DNA from: an uncultured Collinsella sp.
Lineage (GTDB): Bacteria > Actinomycetota > Coriobacteriia > Coriobacteriales > Coriobacteriaceae
NCBI GenBank assembly: GCA_905198825.1
Contig: CAJKEF010000012.1
Span: 1-12,685, forward strand
DNA length: 12,685 bases
Direction: 5' to 3'
Each line of letters starts with the position of its first letter. The stretch's first letter is position 1. Of this stretch, positions 1 to 9,596 are shown piece after piece. A program made the position numbers and the translations under genes. A model generated the notes under the pieces. It searched no databases and had not been told where the DNA came from. It saw only the letters and a program-made list of their open reading frames with translations.

Positions 1-1
1 G

Positions 2-478
2 AACAACCTAGTGTTTTCGAGCTATACCAAGCAGGTCGAAGGCCAGGGCATGAAGCCCACCACGCGCACCGTGGACTCGGGCTTTGCCAAGGCGGCCGGC
101 AGCATAGCTAAGTTCTTTGACGCCGCCGTGGGCAGCAAGCTCGTCAAACTTGTCCGCCTGCGTTATCTGGACGACGCGCCGCTGTGCCTGGAGACCACCT
201 ACCTGCCGCCAAGCTTCGAGACGCTCATCGATCGCGATATTAACGGTTCACTCTACGCCACGCTACGACAGGAGTTCCATCGCGCGCCGGCACAGGGGCA
301 TAAGACCTTTGAGGTGTGCTATGCCTCGCAAAACGAGGCGTTTTTGCTCAACGTTGAGCGCGGGCAGGCGCTGATCCTGATCACCGACTACGTCTACGAC
401 ACCGACGGCCGACCGCTCCATGTCTCCAAGCGCATCCAGCGCACCGACCGTGCCAAATACACCGAGCCCATCGGCTAA
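2..478 (+). CDS. GntR-family transcriptional regulator, C-terminal UTRA domain only (5' truncated by window edge)
   Basis: The reading frame is open from the first base of the window, so the gene starts outside it. The GTG at 11 is internal, because asparagine and leucine codons precede it in frame. About 158 residues are visible. They match the UTRA ligand-binding domain of HutC/FarR-type GntR regulators: a KLVRLRYLDDAPLCLE strand pair, the ETTYLPP segment, SLYATLRQEF, then LLNVERGQALI and the closing YDTDGRPLHVSKRIQR strands. The N-terminal winged-helix DNA-binding domain, expected about 75-90 residues upstream, is not in view. Such proteins repress or activate sugar or amino-sugar operons in response to a small molecule. 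The effector and targets cannot be told from this fragment. It is the only plus-strand gene here and converges on the GNAT gene at 500. Confidence 0.85.
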   Translation, partial: NNLVFSSYTKQVEGQGMKPTTRTVDSGFAKAAGSIAKFFDAAVGSKLVKLVRLRYLDDAPLCLETTYLPPSFETLIDRDINGSLYATLRQEFHRAPAQGHKTFEVCYASQNEAFLLNVERGQALILITDYVYDTDGRPLHVSKRIQRTDRAKYTEPIG

Positions 479-484
479 CCTGCC

Positions 485-514
485 AAAATAAACCTGTCCC
501 TAAATGGTAGGTTT
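485..514 (-). terminator. Weak hairpin with T-tract overlapping the end of the GNAT gene
   Basis: On the minus strand a 6-bp stem (AAACCT at 514-509 pairing with AGGTTT at 495-490) encloses the GNAT stop codon and is followed by ATTTT. The stem is short and AT-rich, so at best this is a weak intrinsic terminator. It fills the 21-base gap between the convergent GntR and GNAT stop codons, where no better terminator is visible for either strand. Confidence 0.3.
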
Positions 515-1090
515 GGGGAGGTCGGGGAACCAGGTTGGCTTGGGTTGGTTAGGGACGCGCTCGGCTAGAACCAGCTCCATCCAGCACATGTCGTACCAGC
601 GGCCGAACTTTTGGGCGCAGCGGTCGAAGGCACCCACCAGGCGATACCCCATATGGGCATGGAAATCCTGGCTGTTGTGCGTCAGGTACTCGTCGTCCTT
701 GTCGTGCGGCACGGCGATGAGGGCGCACATGTTGGTGATGCCCATCGCGATCAGGCATTGCTTGAGCGCATCGTGCAGTTTGCGGCCCAGCCCGCCATGG
801 CGCACATCGCGTGCCAGGTAGATCGACGTCTCGACCGACCAGTCGTATGCCTCGCGGCTGTTGAGCGGGCTCACATAGGCATAGCCTACCGGACGCCCTT
901 CCAGCTCCATCACCAAATACGGATAGCGCTTGAGCGTACGCTCGATGCGCCCGGCGAACTCCTCAACGCTCGGCACCTCGTATTCGCAGGTAATCGCCGT
1001 CTGGCGCACATACGGCTCATAGATGGCAAGCAACGCCGGCGCGTCTTCGGGCGTCGCCAGGCGAATCGTCGGCTCGGACATCTCGGTCAT
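500..1090 (-). CDS. GNAT-family N-acetyltransferase (phosphinothricin/methionine-sulfoximine acetyltransferase type)
   Basis: The product is 196 residues. The frame extends to 1159, but the start at 1090 (MTEMSEPTIRL) is preferred. It has a GAAGAAGGG-like ribosome binding site just upstream, and the extra 23 residues would run through the terminator hairpin. The fold follows the GNAT order: IRLATPEDAPALLAIY (9-24), a TAITCEYEVPS segment (31-41), GRPVGYAYV (65-73), the SVETSIYLARDVRHGGLGRKL acetyl-CoA pyrophosphate loop (R97-x-x-G-x-G102), and the GYRLVGAFDRCAQKFGRWYDMCWME ending (148-172) typical of the PAT/MnaT subgroup. These enzymes acetylate the amine of phosphinothricin, methionine sulfoximine or related amino acids using acetyl-CoA in the cytoplasm. 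The real substrate is not predictable. A proline-rich tail (181-196) follows the domain. It lies downstream of the aldolase gene, separated by a terminator-like hairpin. Confidence 0.88.
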   Translation of the reverse strand: MTEMSEPTIRLATPEDAPALLAIYEPYVRQTAITCEYEVPSVEEFAGRIERTLKRYPYLVMELEGRPVGYAYVSPLNSREAYDWSVETSIYLARDVRHGGLGRKLHDALKQCLIAMGITNMCALIAVPHDKDDEYLTHNSQDFHAHMGYRLVGAFDRCAQKFGRWYDMCWMELVLAERVPNQPKPTWFPDLPKPTI

Positions 1091-1106
1091 ACAACCCTTC
1101 TTCCTC

Positions 1107-1150
1107 AAAAGCAAAGGCCGCCCCACGCCAAACCCAGGCGCGGGGCGGCC
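1107..1150 (-). terminator. Intrinsic terminator after the threonine aldolase gene
   Basis: Arms 1116-1124 and 1142-1150 (GGCCGCCCC / GGGGCGGCC) are perfect 9-bp complements. A further 4 bp (1126-1129 with 1137-1140) extends the stem around a 7-base loop, with one A/C mismatch. Read on the minus strand, the stem is followed by TTTGCTTTT. It starts 18 bases past the aldolase stop. Its T-tract ends about 16 bases before the GNAT start codon, so it also forms the leader of that gene. Confidence 0.8.
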
Positions 1151-1168
1151 CCTTGCCATTACATCAGG

Positions 1169-2194
1169 CTACAGGACAGCCGCCAACGCGTCGATATCCT
1201 TCTGCGTCGTGGCCCAGCTGGTGCAAAAGCGCACCACCGTGTGGGTCTCGTCGTACTTTTCCCAGTACTCGATCGAGGCGTGCTCGCGAATGCGCGCCAT
1301 GTCCTCGTTGGGCAGAATCACAAACTGCTGGTTTGTGGGCGTCTCCAAAAAGAATTGGTAGCCGCGCTCGTGCAGCACGCGACGAAGCGCCTGCGCGGTT
1401 TCGATCGCTTGGCGACCAATCTCAAAATACAGGCCGTCGGTAAAGAGCGCCTCAAACTGCACGCCCGTCAGGCGGCCCTTGGCCAACAGCGCGCCGTGCT
1501 GCTTAATGCGCGGAATGGGATGTGCCGGAGCGTGCATGCCGCAGAACACCACAGCCTCGCCGCAGAGCGCGCCGCACTTGGTGCCGCCGATGTAGAACAC
1601 GTCGCACAGCTGCGCCAGCTCGGGCAGGGTAATGTCGCACTCATCGGCCGCCAGCGCATAGGCCAGGCGGGCGCCATCCACAAACAGCGGAATCTCGCGC
1701 TTCTGGCACACCGCGTGAATCGCCGCGAGCTCGGCCTTGGAGTACAGCGTGCCGTACTCGGTCGATAGACTCACGTACACGGCGCCCGGGAACACCGTGT
1801 GCTCGTAGCTCTCGTTTTCGTAGAACACCTGGATATAGTTCTCGAGGTCCTCGGCGTGCATCTTGCCCTCGTAGCCGGGGATGGTGAGCACCTTGTGGCC
1901 GCCAAACTCGATGGCGCCCGCCTCGTGACAGGCGACGTGGCCAGTCTCGGCAGCAACGACACCCTCGTAGGGCGCAAGCAGCATGTCAATCACCGTCGCG
2001 TTGGCCTGCGTGCCGCCCACCAGAAAAAACACGTCGGCATCGGGGGCCTGGCAGGCCTCGCGAATAAGCTGCTTGGCACGCTCGGTATGCGCATCGGTAC
2101 CGTAGCCAGGCTGCGGCTCCATGTTGGTATCGACGAGCGCCTGCAGCACTGCCGGATGTGCGCCGTGGGAATAGTCGTTGTTAAACGCGAGCAT
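1169..2194 (-). CDS. Low-specificity L-threonine aldolase family protein (PLP-dependent, fold type I)
   Basis: The product is 341 residues, the usual length for the threonine aldolase/beta-eliminating lyase family (PF01212 type). It starts with MLAFNNDYSHGAHP behind a GAGAGG ribosome binding site. Visible PLP-site features are the GGTQAN phosphate-binding turn (60-65), His86 in the AETGHVACHEAGA segment that stacks on the cofactor, the VDGAR motif (Asp173 for the pyridine nitrogen, Arg176), and the Schiff-base lysine Lys206 in FYIGGTKCGALCGE. The C-terminal SPTNQQF-like segment and RFCTSWATT are also family hallmarks. Known members split L-threonine or allo-threonine into glycine and acetaldehyde, and other beta-hydroxy amino acids likewise, in the cytoplasm. 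Substrate preference is not readable from sequence, so I have not given the symbol ltaE. It lies 45 bases downstream of the PAP2 gene and is probably co-transcribed with it. Confidence 0.9.
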   Translation of the reverse strand: MLAFNNDYSHGAHPAVLQALVDTNMEPQPGYGTDAHTERAKQLIREACQAPDADVFFLVGGTQANATVIDMLLAPYEGVVAAETGHVACHEAGAIEFGGHKVLTIPGYEGKMHAEDLENYIQVFYENESYEHTVFPGAVYVSLSTEYGTLYSKAELAAIHAVCQKREIPLFVDGARLAYALAADECDITLPELAQLCDVFYIGGTKCGALCGEAVVFCGMHAPAHPIPRIKQHGALLAKGRLTGVQFEALFTDGLYFEIGRQAIETAQALRRVLHERGYQFFLETPTNQQFVILPNEDMARIREHASIEYWEKYDETHTVVRFCTSWATTQKDIDALAAVL

Positions 2195-2239
2195 GGCAAT
2201 CCTCTCTTACCGGGTATCGGCCAGATGATTCAAACGGAG

Positions 2240-3103
2240 CTATTGTACGCCGCTGGGATAGGCAATGCGCGCGGCAAGGCACTCAAGTGCCAGTACCAGG
2301 GCAAAACCGCAGCTCACGTCACTCAAAAAGTGCGCTCCGATCACGATGCGCCCAAAGGCGACGAGCGCCGCGATCACAGCCGCCGCCCAAAAGATCACGC
2401 GGCGACGCGAAGGTTTTTCCTTAAAGGCTGCCGCGGGAAGCCCGGCGAGCATAAGGCCGATCGCCGCGTGCGCCGTGTGCCCACTCGCAAACGACTTAAA
2501 GCCGTCCTTGATTACACCGGCGGCGATATAAGTCCACTTGTCGGGGTTGCCGATCACCCACCACGGCTGAAACTCGAGTCCCTGCGTCACCTCGATCACG
2601 CGCATGCGCGGACGCGACCACAGCGGCTTGACGATCACGTTGAGGATAATGGCCTGAGCGACCCACACGACAAGCACCATCAACGCCCAGCGCGTGAGCT
2701 CGTCGGGCTCGGTCGTGCGCGTGAGGCGATAGACGATAAGGTTGGCGACGATGGCCAGCACAAACGTCAGCACCAACTGAGCCGCGATGAGTTTGCCGCC
2801 AACCCTCAAGGACGAAACGATCTCGTAGCCGGTCAGGCCAACGTTGACGAGGATGCCGAGCACGGCGAGCCATTTGCTCCCCCTGGAGTCGGGACGCACC
2901 GCGCGCACGAGCATAACGCCCGCGATGCTCGCCGTCAGCTCAAACGGCAGCTCGCCGGCGGCCTCGATAAAGCGACCGTACATGCTGCCGATATTGAACA
3001 GCGCGCTCGAAATCTGATAATCGAAGAAACTGCCCACGCCCAGACAAAGACACAGGACAACCGCGATAATGGCAACATCTTTCTTATAGATATACCCGAA
3101 CAT
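2240..3103 (-). CDS. PAP2-superfamily membrane phosphatase
   Basis: The 287-residue integral membrane protein has about seven or eight hydrophobic segments (roughly 9-26, 55-70, 78-96, 104-127, 138-158, 213-226, 236-256, 262-281). The three phosphatase motifs are present. Motif 1 is K159-x6-R166, motif 2 is ASGH (206-209) and motif 3 is GR252-x5-H258-x3-D262. All catalytic Lys, Arg, Ser, His and Asp positions are kept. The usual Pro after motif 1 is Met, PSGH is ASGH, and SR is GR. Family members remove phosphate from lipid phosphates such as phosphatidate or undecaprenyl pyrophosphate at the membrane face. Which lipid this one uses cannot be said. The start at 3103 has an AGGAAAG ribosome binding site. 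It follows mfd by 56 bases with no terminator, so it likely shares that transcript. Confidence 0.88.
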   Translation of the reverse strand: MFGYIYKKDVAIIAVVLCLCLGVGSFFDYQISSALFNIGSMYGRFIEAAGELPFELTASIAGVMLVRAVRPDSRGSKWLAVLGILVNVGLTGYEIVSSLRVGGKLIAAQLVLTFVLAIVANLIVYRLTRTTEPDELTRWALMVLVVWVAQAIILNVIVKPLWSRPRMRVIEVTQGLEFQPWWVIGNPDKWTYIAAGVIKDGFKSFASGHTAHAAIGLMLAGLPAAAFKEKPSRRRVIFWAAAVIAALVAFGRIVIGAHFLSDVSCGFALVLALECLAARIAYPSGVQ

Positions 3104-3159
3104 ACTTTCCTTTCGATGGGGTCAGATTGCCCAAATGGGGCGTTTGCAGCGTCGACCCG

Positions 3160-6100
3160 TTAGTCATCGTCAGTCGCGCCCAGCTGCTGCAGTAGCATGA
3201 GCGCGGCCGCCACCGGGCCGGTGCCGTCGTTGGCGTCGAGACCGCGACCCAGGCCGCTGCCCGCACCGGCGCCTGCCTTGTAGGGTACCGACAGCTTGCG
3301 GCTCTTGGGGAAGTTCACCGCGCCATAGCGATTCTTGAACTCAAAGGCTACCTTCTTGGGAACGTCAACCCCCAGGAAGGTAATGCGCCCACCGCTGAGC
3401 GTGACGCTCTCGAGCCCCAGGCGCTCGCCGCGAATGCGGATGCGCGCGCGGTTGAACAGGTTGAGTCCCGCCAGCGGCAGCTCGCCATGCGCAGCCTCGG
3501 TCTCCTCCTGCACCTCATCGATGCTCTCCAGGTCCTCGGCCGCTGCAAGCTTACGGTACACGAGCACGCGCTGATCCACCGCCGGCAGGTACTCCTCGGA
3601 CAAGAAGTAGTCGGCCGGCAGGTTAATACCCACGCTCGCCGCCTCCACGCCGGCATCGTCATCGCCGCGCGCCTCGGCCACGGCCTGTCCCAGCATCTGC
3701 GTAAACAGGTCAAAGCCCACGCTCGACAGGTTGCCGTGCTGCTCGGCGCCCATAAGCGAGCCGGCACCACGGATCTCCAGGTCGCGCATGGCGATGCGCA
3801 TGCCGCTGCCCAGGTCCTGGAACTCGGAAAGTGCGGTCAGGCGCGCCGTCGCCTCCTCGGTGAGAGGCAGCTCGCCCGGGAACATAAAGTACGCGTAGGC
3901 CTGCGTGGCAGAGCGGCCCACACGGCCCTTGAGCTGGTAAAGCTGCGCCAGACCCAGGCGCTGCGAATCCTCGATGATCAGCGTGTTGGCGGTCGCGTTG
4001 TCGATGCCGCTCTCCACGATGGTCGTGGCGATGAGCACGTCGATCTTTTTGGTCGCAAACTCGATCATCACGTCCTCGACCTCGCGCGGGCTCATCTTGC
4101 CGTGCGCCACGCCCACGCGCGCCTCGGGCGCGGCCTCGTGCACGCGCGCCACGGCGTCGTCGATGGTCTTGACGCGGTTGGACACGTAGTACACCTGGCC
4201 GCCGCGACCCACCTCCAAGCGAATCGCCGCGCTCACCACGTCGGGATCGTACTCTCCCACGTGCACGATCACGGGGCGGCGCCCGGTCGGCGGCGTGGTG
4301 ATCAGGCTCATGTCGCGCACGCCGCTCGTGGCCATCTGCATGGTTCGCGGAATCGGCGTTGCCGAAAGCGTGAGCACGTCAATCTGCTCACGCAGGTTCT
4401 TGAGCTGCTCCTTGTGCTGCACGCCAAAGCGCTGCTCCTCGTCGATGATCACCAGGCCCAGGTTCTTGGGGTTCACATCGGCCGAAAGCAGGCGGTGGGT
4501 GCCGATGAGCACATCGATCGTGCCCTCGGCAAACGCCTTGAGCGCGCGCTTCTGCTGCGCCGGGGTGCGGAAGCGGCTGAGCACTTCGACCTCGAGGCCA
4601 AACGGGGCAAAACGCTCAAAGAAGGTCTCGTAGTGCTGCTGGGCCAGAATGGTCGTGGGGCAGAGCACCATGACTTGGCGGCCGGAGTCCACGCATTTAA
4701 AGGCTGCGCGCAGGGCGACCTCAGTCTTGCCGAAACCCACGTCGCCGCACAGCAGGCGGTCCATGGGCTTGGGCGCCTCCATGTCTGCCTTGATGTCGGC
4801 GATAGCCTCCAGCTGGTCGCGTGTCTCGTCGTAAGGAAAGCTCTCCTCCATCTCGATCTGCTCGGGCGTGTCGGGCGGGCAGGCGATGCCTGCGATCGAC
4901 GAGCGGCGCGTATACAGGTCGACCAGGTCAAACGCCAGCTTTTTGGCGTTCTTGCGCGCCTTATTGGTGGCACGCGTCCAGTCGGCAGTGTTGAGCCTGG
5001 TCAGGCGCGGCTTGTCGCCGTCGGGGCCAACATAGCGTGTGATGCGGTCGACCTGCTCGAGCGGCACGTAGAGCTTGTCGCCGTCGGCATATTCCAGCAA
5101 AAAGTAGTCGCGCTCCTTGCCGCCCACTTCCTGGCGCGCGATCTCGCTAAAGAGCGCGATGCCGTGAGTGGCGTGCACCACGTAGTCGCCCGGCTTAAAC
5201 GGGAACGTGATCTGCGTAATGTCCACCTTACGGCGGCTGCGCGCGCGGTTGGCATCCATGCGGGCGTTGAGGTCGGCGATCGAGAACACGGCCAGGTTGG
5301 CATCGGGCACCACTACGCCCTGCGGCAAGGCGGCATCGACAAAGGTCACGCGTCCGCGCGAGATGGTGGGCACGGCGGCACCGGTGGCGGCCTGTGCGGC
5401 GCCCGCCTCCAGAGAGCGGGCGTTGAGCGCATCCGCCTTGCGTTCGCGAATCGAGGCATGGGCCTCCTGGCGGGCGGTGCGATCGGCAGAATCTGCCGCG
5501 GCCACGCGCACACGGTCGCCAATAGCGCCGGCGTTTTCGGGCGCCGCGGTCAGCGATTCCTCAAACGTAATGCCCCCATCGCCAAAGGTGAGCTCCATCG
5601 ACTCGCGCGCGCCACGGTCGGGAATGGCAAACACGCAGGCATAGCGCTTGCCCACGACTTCCTGAATGCGCGTCATAAAACGGTTGTCCGAGCCTGCGAT
5701 AGCAGGCTGCTCAATCTTGAGCTCTGCCGTAACCGCACCGCCGGCGCGAATCAGGCTCACATAGTTCAGGCGCTGCTGAGCACCAAAATCGAGCTGCTGA
5801 GCACGTACATACAGGCCATCCAGTCGGTCAATCCCCGCCTCGCCGGCACGGGCCTCGATATCCTCGTAGGCGCGCAGGCAGTCGTCGAACAGCGAACGCG
5901 GCTCGGACAGGACCACGAGCGCCTTGCCGCTCACGTGTGCCAGCGGGCTTACGGTCTGGCCGTACATCACCGGCAAAAAGCGGTCGAGCTCGGGCGTGAC
6001 GATGCGTGCATCCACCATCTCGAGCAGCGCCGCCAGCTTGCTGTCGTCCTGGCTGGCGCGATAGAGCGCCACATGCATGTTGTGGACGGCCTCGTCGGTA

Positions 6101-6792
6101 AGCGCCAGCTCACGGCACGGGAAGATCTCGATACTGTCCTCGTTGCCGATGGTCTGCCCCGTTGAGCTCACCATGCGGCGGATGCGGTCAATCTCGTCGC
6201 CAAAGAACTCAATGCGCACGGGCGCTTTCTCTTGTGCGGGGAACACCTCGACGGTGTCGCCGTGAACGCGGAACAGACCGGGCGCATCAGCGGCACCGGC
6301 ATTGGTGTAGCCCATGCCCACCAGGCGATGCGGCACCTCGTCAAAAGGAATCTCCTCGCCCACCGCAAAGATCGTGGACTCCCAGTAGCGGCTCTCGACC
6401 GGCGGCACGCAGCGCAGCAGCGCGCGGGCCGAGGCGACCATGATGCAATTGTCCCCGCGCACGATACGCCCCAGAGCCTCGCAGCGCTGGGCCACCACGG
6501 CATCGTCGGGCGCCTGCTCGCGCCACGGATAGTCCTTGCGCTCGGGAAAGCGGCACACGTGCGCCAGGCCAACATAGGCGGCCAGGCTACGCGCGGCGCG
6601 ATCGGCAGCGTCCTCGCCGCTCACGATATAGACCGTGGGACGCGGACGGCGCGCAAACTGGGCTGCCGCCATAAGCGTGCGACCCGACTGCGACACGGCC
6701 AACGTCACGTCCTCGCCGGCATCGAGTCCGGCCTCGACGGTCTGCAGCGCCTCGGCAGTGTAGAGCTGCGCGGCTATACGGTGAATGAGCAT
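3160..6792 (-). CDS. mfd: Transcription-repair coupling factor Mfd
   Basis: The product is 1210 residues. Mfd removes RNA polymerase stalled at DNA lesions and recruits UvrA for nucleotide excision repair, in the cytoplasm on DNA. The order is an N-terminal UvrB-like module (about 1-350), an Ala-rich linker (about 425-475), the RNA-polymerase-interacting Tudor-like domain beginning at PFKPGDYVVHATHG (about 531-600), and the RecG-like translocase. The translocase has Walker A GDVGFGKT with Lys689, the DEEQ box at 784-787, LSATPIPRT, and QLKGRVGRS in the second lobe. After it come RDLEIRGAGSLMGAEQHG and the C-terminal regulatory domain, ending in a glycine-rich stretch and an acidic ATDDD tail. 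The Walker lysine is about 55 positions later than E. coli Lys634, consistent with the extra linker. The frame opens at 6819, but MLIHRI at 6792 follows an excellent GGAGGAA site. Confidence 0.97.
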   Translation of the reverse strand: MLIHRIAAQLYTAEALQTVEAGLDAGEDVTLAVSQSGRTLMAAAQFARRPRPTVYIVSGEDAADRAARSLAAYVGLAHVCRFPERKDYPWREQAPDDAVVAQRCEALGRIVRGDNCIMVASARALLRCVPPVESRYWESTIFAVGEEIPFDEVPHRLVGMGYTNAGAADAPGLFRVHGDTVEVFPAQEKAPVRIEFFGDEIDRIRRMVSSTGQTIGNEDSIEIFPCRELALTDEAVHNMHVALYRASQDDSKLAALLEMVDARIVTPELDRFLPVMYGQTVSPLAHVSGKALVVLSEPRSLFDDCLRAYEDIEARAGEAGIDRLDGLYVRAQQLDFGAQQRLNYVSLIRAGGAVTAELKIEQPAIAGSDNRFMTRIQEVVGKRYACVFAIPDRGARESMELTFGDGGITFEESLTAAPENAGAIGDRVRVAAADSADRTARQEAHASIRERKADALNARSLEAGAAQAATGAAVPTISRGRVTFVDAALPQGVVVPDANLAVFSIADLNARMDANRARSRRKVDITQITFPFKPGDYVVHATHGIALFSEIARQEVGGKERDYFLLEYADGDKLYVPLEQVDRITRYVGPDGDKPRLTRLNTADWTRATNKARKNAKKLAFDLVDLYTRRSSIAGIACPPDTPEQIEMEESFPYDETRDQLEAIADIKADMEAPKPMDRLLCGDVGFGKTEVALRAAFKCVDSGRQVMVLCPTTILAQQHYETFFERFAPFGLEVEVLSRFRTPAQQKRALKAFAEGTIDVLIGTHRLLSADVNPKNLGLVIIDEEQRFGVQHKEQLKNLREQIDVLTLSATPIPRTMQMATSGVRDMSLITTPPTGRRPVIVHVGEYDPDVVSAAIRLEVGRGGQVYYVSNRVKTIDDAVARVHEAAPEARVGVAHGKMSPREVEDVMIEFATKKIDVLIATTIVESGIDNATANTLIIEDSQRLGLAQLYQLKGRVGRSATQAYAYFMFPGELPLTEEATARLTALSEFQDLGSGMRIAMRDLEIRGAGSLMGAEQHGNLSSVGFDLFTQMLGQAVAEARGDDDAGVEAASVGINLPADYFLSEEYLPAVDQRVLVYRKLAAAEDLESIDEVQEETEAAHGELPLAGLNLFNRARIRIRGERLGLESVTLSGGRITFLGVDVPKKVAFEFKNRYGAVNFPKSRKLSVPYKAGAGAGSGLGRGLDANDGTGPVAAALMLLQQLGATDDD

Positions 6793-6796
6793 GCTG

Positions 6797-6803
6797 TTCC
6801 TCC
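6797..6803 (-). promoter_or_regulatory. Ribosome binding site of mfd
   Basis: GGAGGAA on the minus strand, four bases before the ATG at 6792. It decides the start: the in-frame ATG at 6819 lies upstream of this site and has no comparable one. Confidence 0.75.
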
Positions 6804-6817
6804 GGCATCGCAACGCC

Positions 6818-6845
6818 AAAAGCCCGCCGGGGCAAGCTCGGCGGG
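6818..6845 (-). terminator. Hairpin with short T-tract between nth and mfd (terminator or attenuator)
   Basis: Arms 6823-6829 and 6839-6845 (CCCGCCG / CGGCGGG) form a perfect 7-bp GC stem with a 9-base loop. On the minus strand a C and then TTTT follow. The T-tract ends 14 bases before the mfd ribosome binding site. The short T-run suggests partial termination, so mfd could still be reached from upstream promoters. Confidence 0.5.
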
Positions 6846-6919
6846 TATGCGGCGGATTTCATTGCCTGTCATGGTAGCGCATGGAGAGGACTCCGGCTCA
6901 AGGGCAAACCCAGCCCCGC

Positions 6920-6944
6920 AAAAAACGCCAGACGAAGATGCGTT
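6920..6944 (-). terminator. Weak terminator-like hairpin just after nth
   Basis: Arms 6924-6928 and 6940-6944 (AACGC / GCGTT) make a 5-bp stem with an 11-base loop. A TTTTTT run overlaps the descending arm on the minus strand, at 6925-6920. It begins six bases past the nth stop codon. The stem is short, so its efficiency is doubtful. It may act together with the stronger hairpin at 6823-6845. Confidence 0.35.
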
Positions 6945-6949
6945 CCGCC

Positions 6950-7615
6950 CTACCCCGCTACGCGCACGCTGGGGCACAAATCTGCCAGCGGACACTCGTC
7001 ACACTTGGGTTTGCGGGCGTCGCAGATCTCGCGACCGAAGGTAATCCACTGATGGTTAACCGACTCCCAATACTCGTGCGGCAAAATCTTGAGCAGATCC
7101 TGCTCGGTCTTGAGCGGCTCCTTGGCATGCGTCTTGGGACTCAGCATCAAGCGGTGCGCAATGCGGTTGACGTGCGTGTCCACCGCAATGCCCTCCACGA
7201 TGCCATACCCCACGTTGAGCACGATGTTCGCCGTCTTGCGTCCCACGCCCGGCAGCTTCACGAGTTCCTTCATGTCGGCCGGCACCTCGTCGCCATAGTC
7301 GGCGACGATCATCTGCGCGGCCTCGACGGCATGTTTGGCTTTGCTCTTGTAGAAGCCGAGTGACTTGATGGTGTCTGCCACGTCAGCCACGCTCGCCCCG
7401 GCCATGGCCTCGGGAGTGGGCCACTGGGCAAACAGCCGCGGCGTCACCTTGTTGACCTGCGCATCGGTCGTTTGCGCCGAGAGCAGCACCGCGATCAGCA
7501 GGCGGAAGGGATTCTCGTGGTCCAAAAAGCACTCGACCGGGCCATAGCGACGGTTGAGACGCTCGCACACCTCAACGGCGCGCTCGCGTTTGGCGGCATT
7601 GGTCTCGCGTGGCAT
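6950..7615 (-). CDS. nth: Endonuclease III (DNA glycosylase/AP lyase)
   Basis: The product is 221 residues, close to the E. coli enzyme. It excises oxidised pyrimidines and nicks the resulting abasic site in base excision repair. The helix-hairpin-helix LPGVGRKTAN (121-130) carries the Schiff-base lysine Lys127, followed by the catalytic aspartate Asp146 in VDTHVNRIAHRL. The four [4Fe-4S] cysteines are Cys198, 205, 208 and 214 in the exact C-x6-C-x2-C-x5-C spacing. The LLSAQTTDAQVN substrate loop (44-55) is also present. The start at 7615 (MPRETNAAK) has a GAGGAG site. The longer start at 7639 adds eight residues and lacks one. The ABC gene ends 31 bases upstream with no terminator between, so the two are probably co-transcribed, although they are functionally unrelated. 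Confidence 0.96.
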   Translation of the reverse strand: MPRETNAAKRERAVEVCERLNRRYGPVECFLDHENPFRLLIAVLLSAQTTDAQVNKVTPRLFAQWPTPEAMAGASVADVADTIKSLGFYKSKAKHAVEAAQMIVADYGDEVPADMKELVKLPGVGRKTANIVLNVGYGIVEGIAVDTHVNRIAHRLMLSPKTHAKEPLKTEQDLLKILPHEYWESVNHQWITFGREICDARKPKCDECPLADLCPSVRVAG

Positions 7616-7646
7616 AACGACTCCTCGGCTCAACGGCACAATAAAC

Positions 7647-9473
<1,827 letters not shown>

Positions 9474-9548
9474 GGGCTTCCTTTCGCGTCTGATAGGGCG
9501 AAACGCCATTGTTGCACATTGGAGCACGCTTCAGACAAGCGCGATGCG

Positions 9549-9580
9549 AAAAGCGCCCGCGCCGTGCTTGCGCAGGCGCT
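9549..9580 (-). terminator. Intrinsic terminator after rmuC
   Basis: Arms 9552-9562 and 9570-9580 pair over 11 positions with one mismatch (AGCGCC...GGCGCT outside, CGCGC-type pairs inside) around a 7-base loop. On the minus strand a TTTT run follows at 9552-9549, partly within the stem base. It begins 17 bases past the rmuC stop. It separates rmuC from the ABC gene, which must then have its own promoter within the remaining ~75 bases. I see no convincing -35/-10 pair there. Confidence 0.7.
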
Positions 9581-9596
9581 CCGCCGTCAGATGCAA

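Noticed and set aside
481..500. AACCTG direct repeat at the convergent gene ends as a REP-like element
   Set aside because: It is two 6-base copies only, which is within chance. The hairpin over the same bases is better described as a weak terminator.
3487..6165. An 892-codon open frame on the plus strand, antisense to mfd
   Set aside because: It mirrors the mfd reading frame in GC-rich DNA with strong third-position bias. Its product is His/Arg/Ala-rich without domains, and mfd on the other strand is unambiguous.
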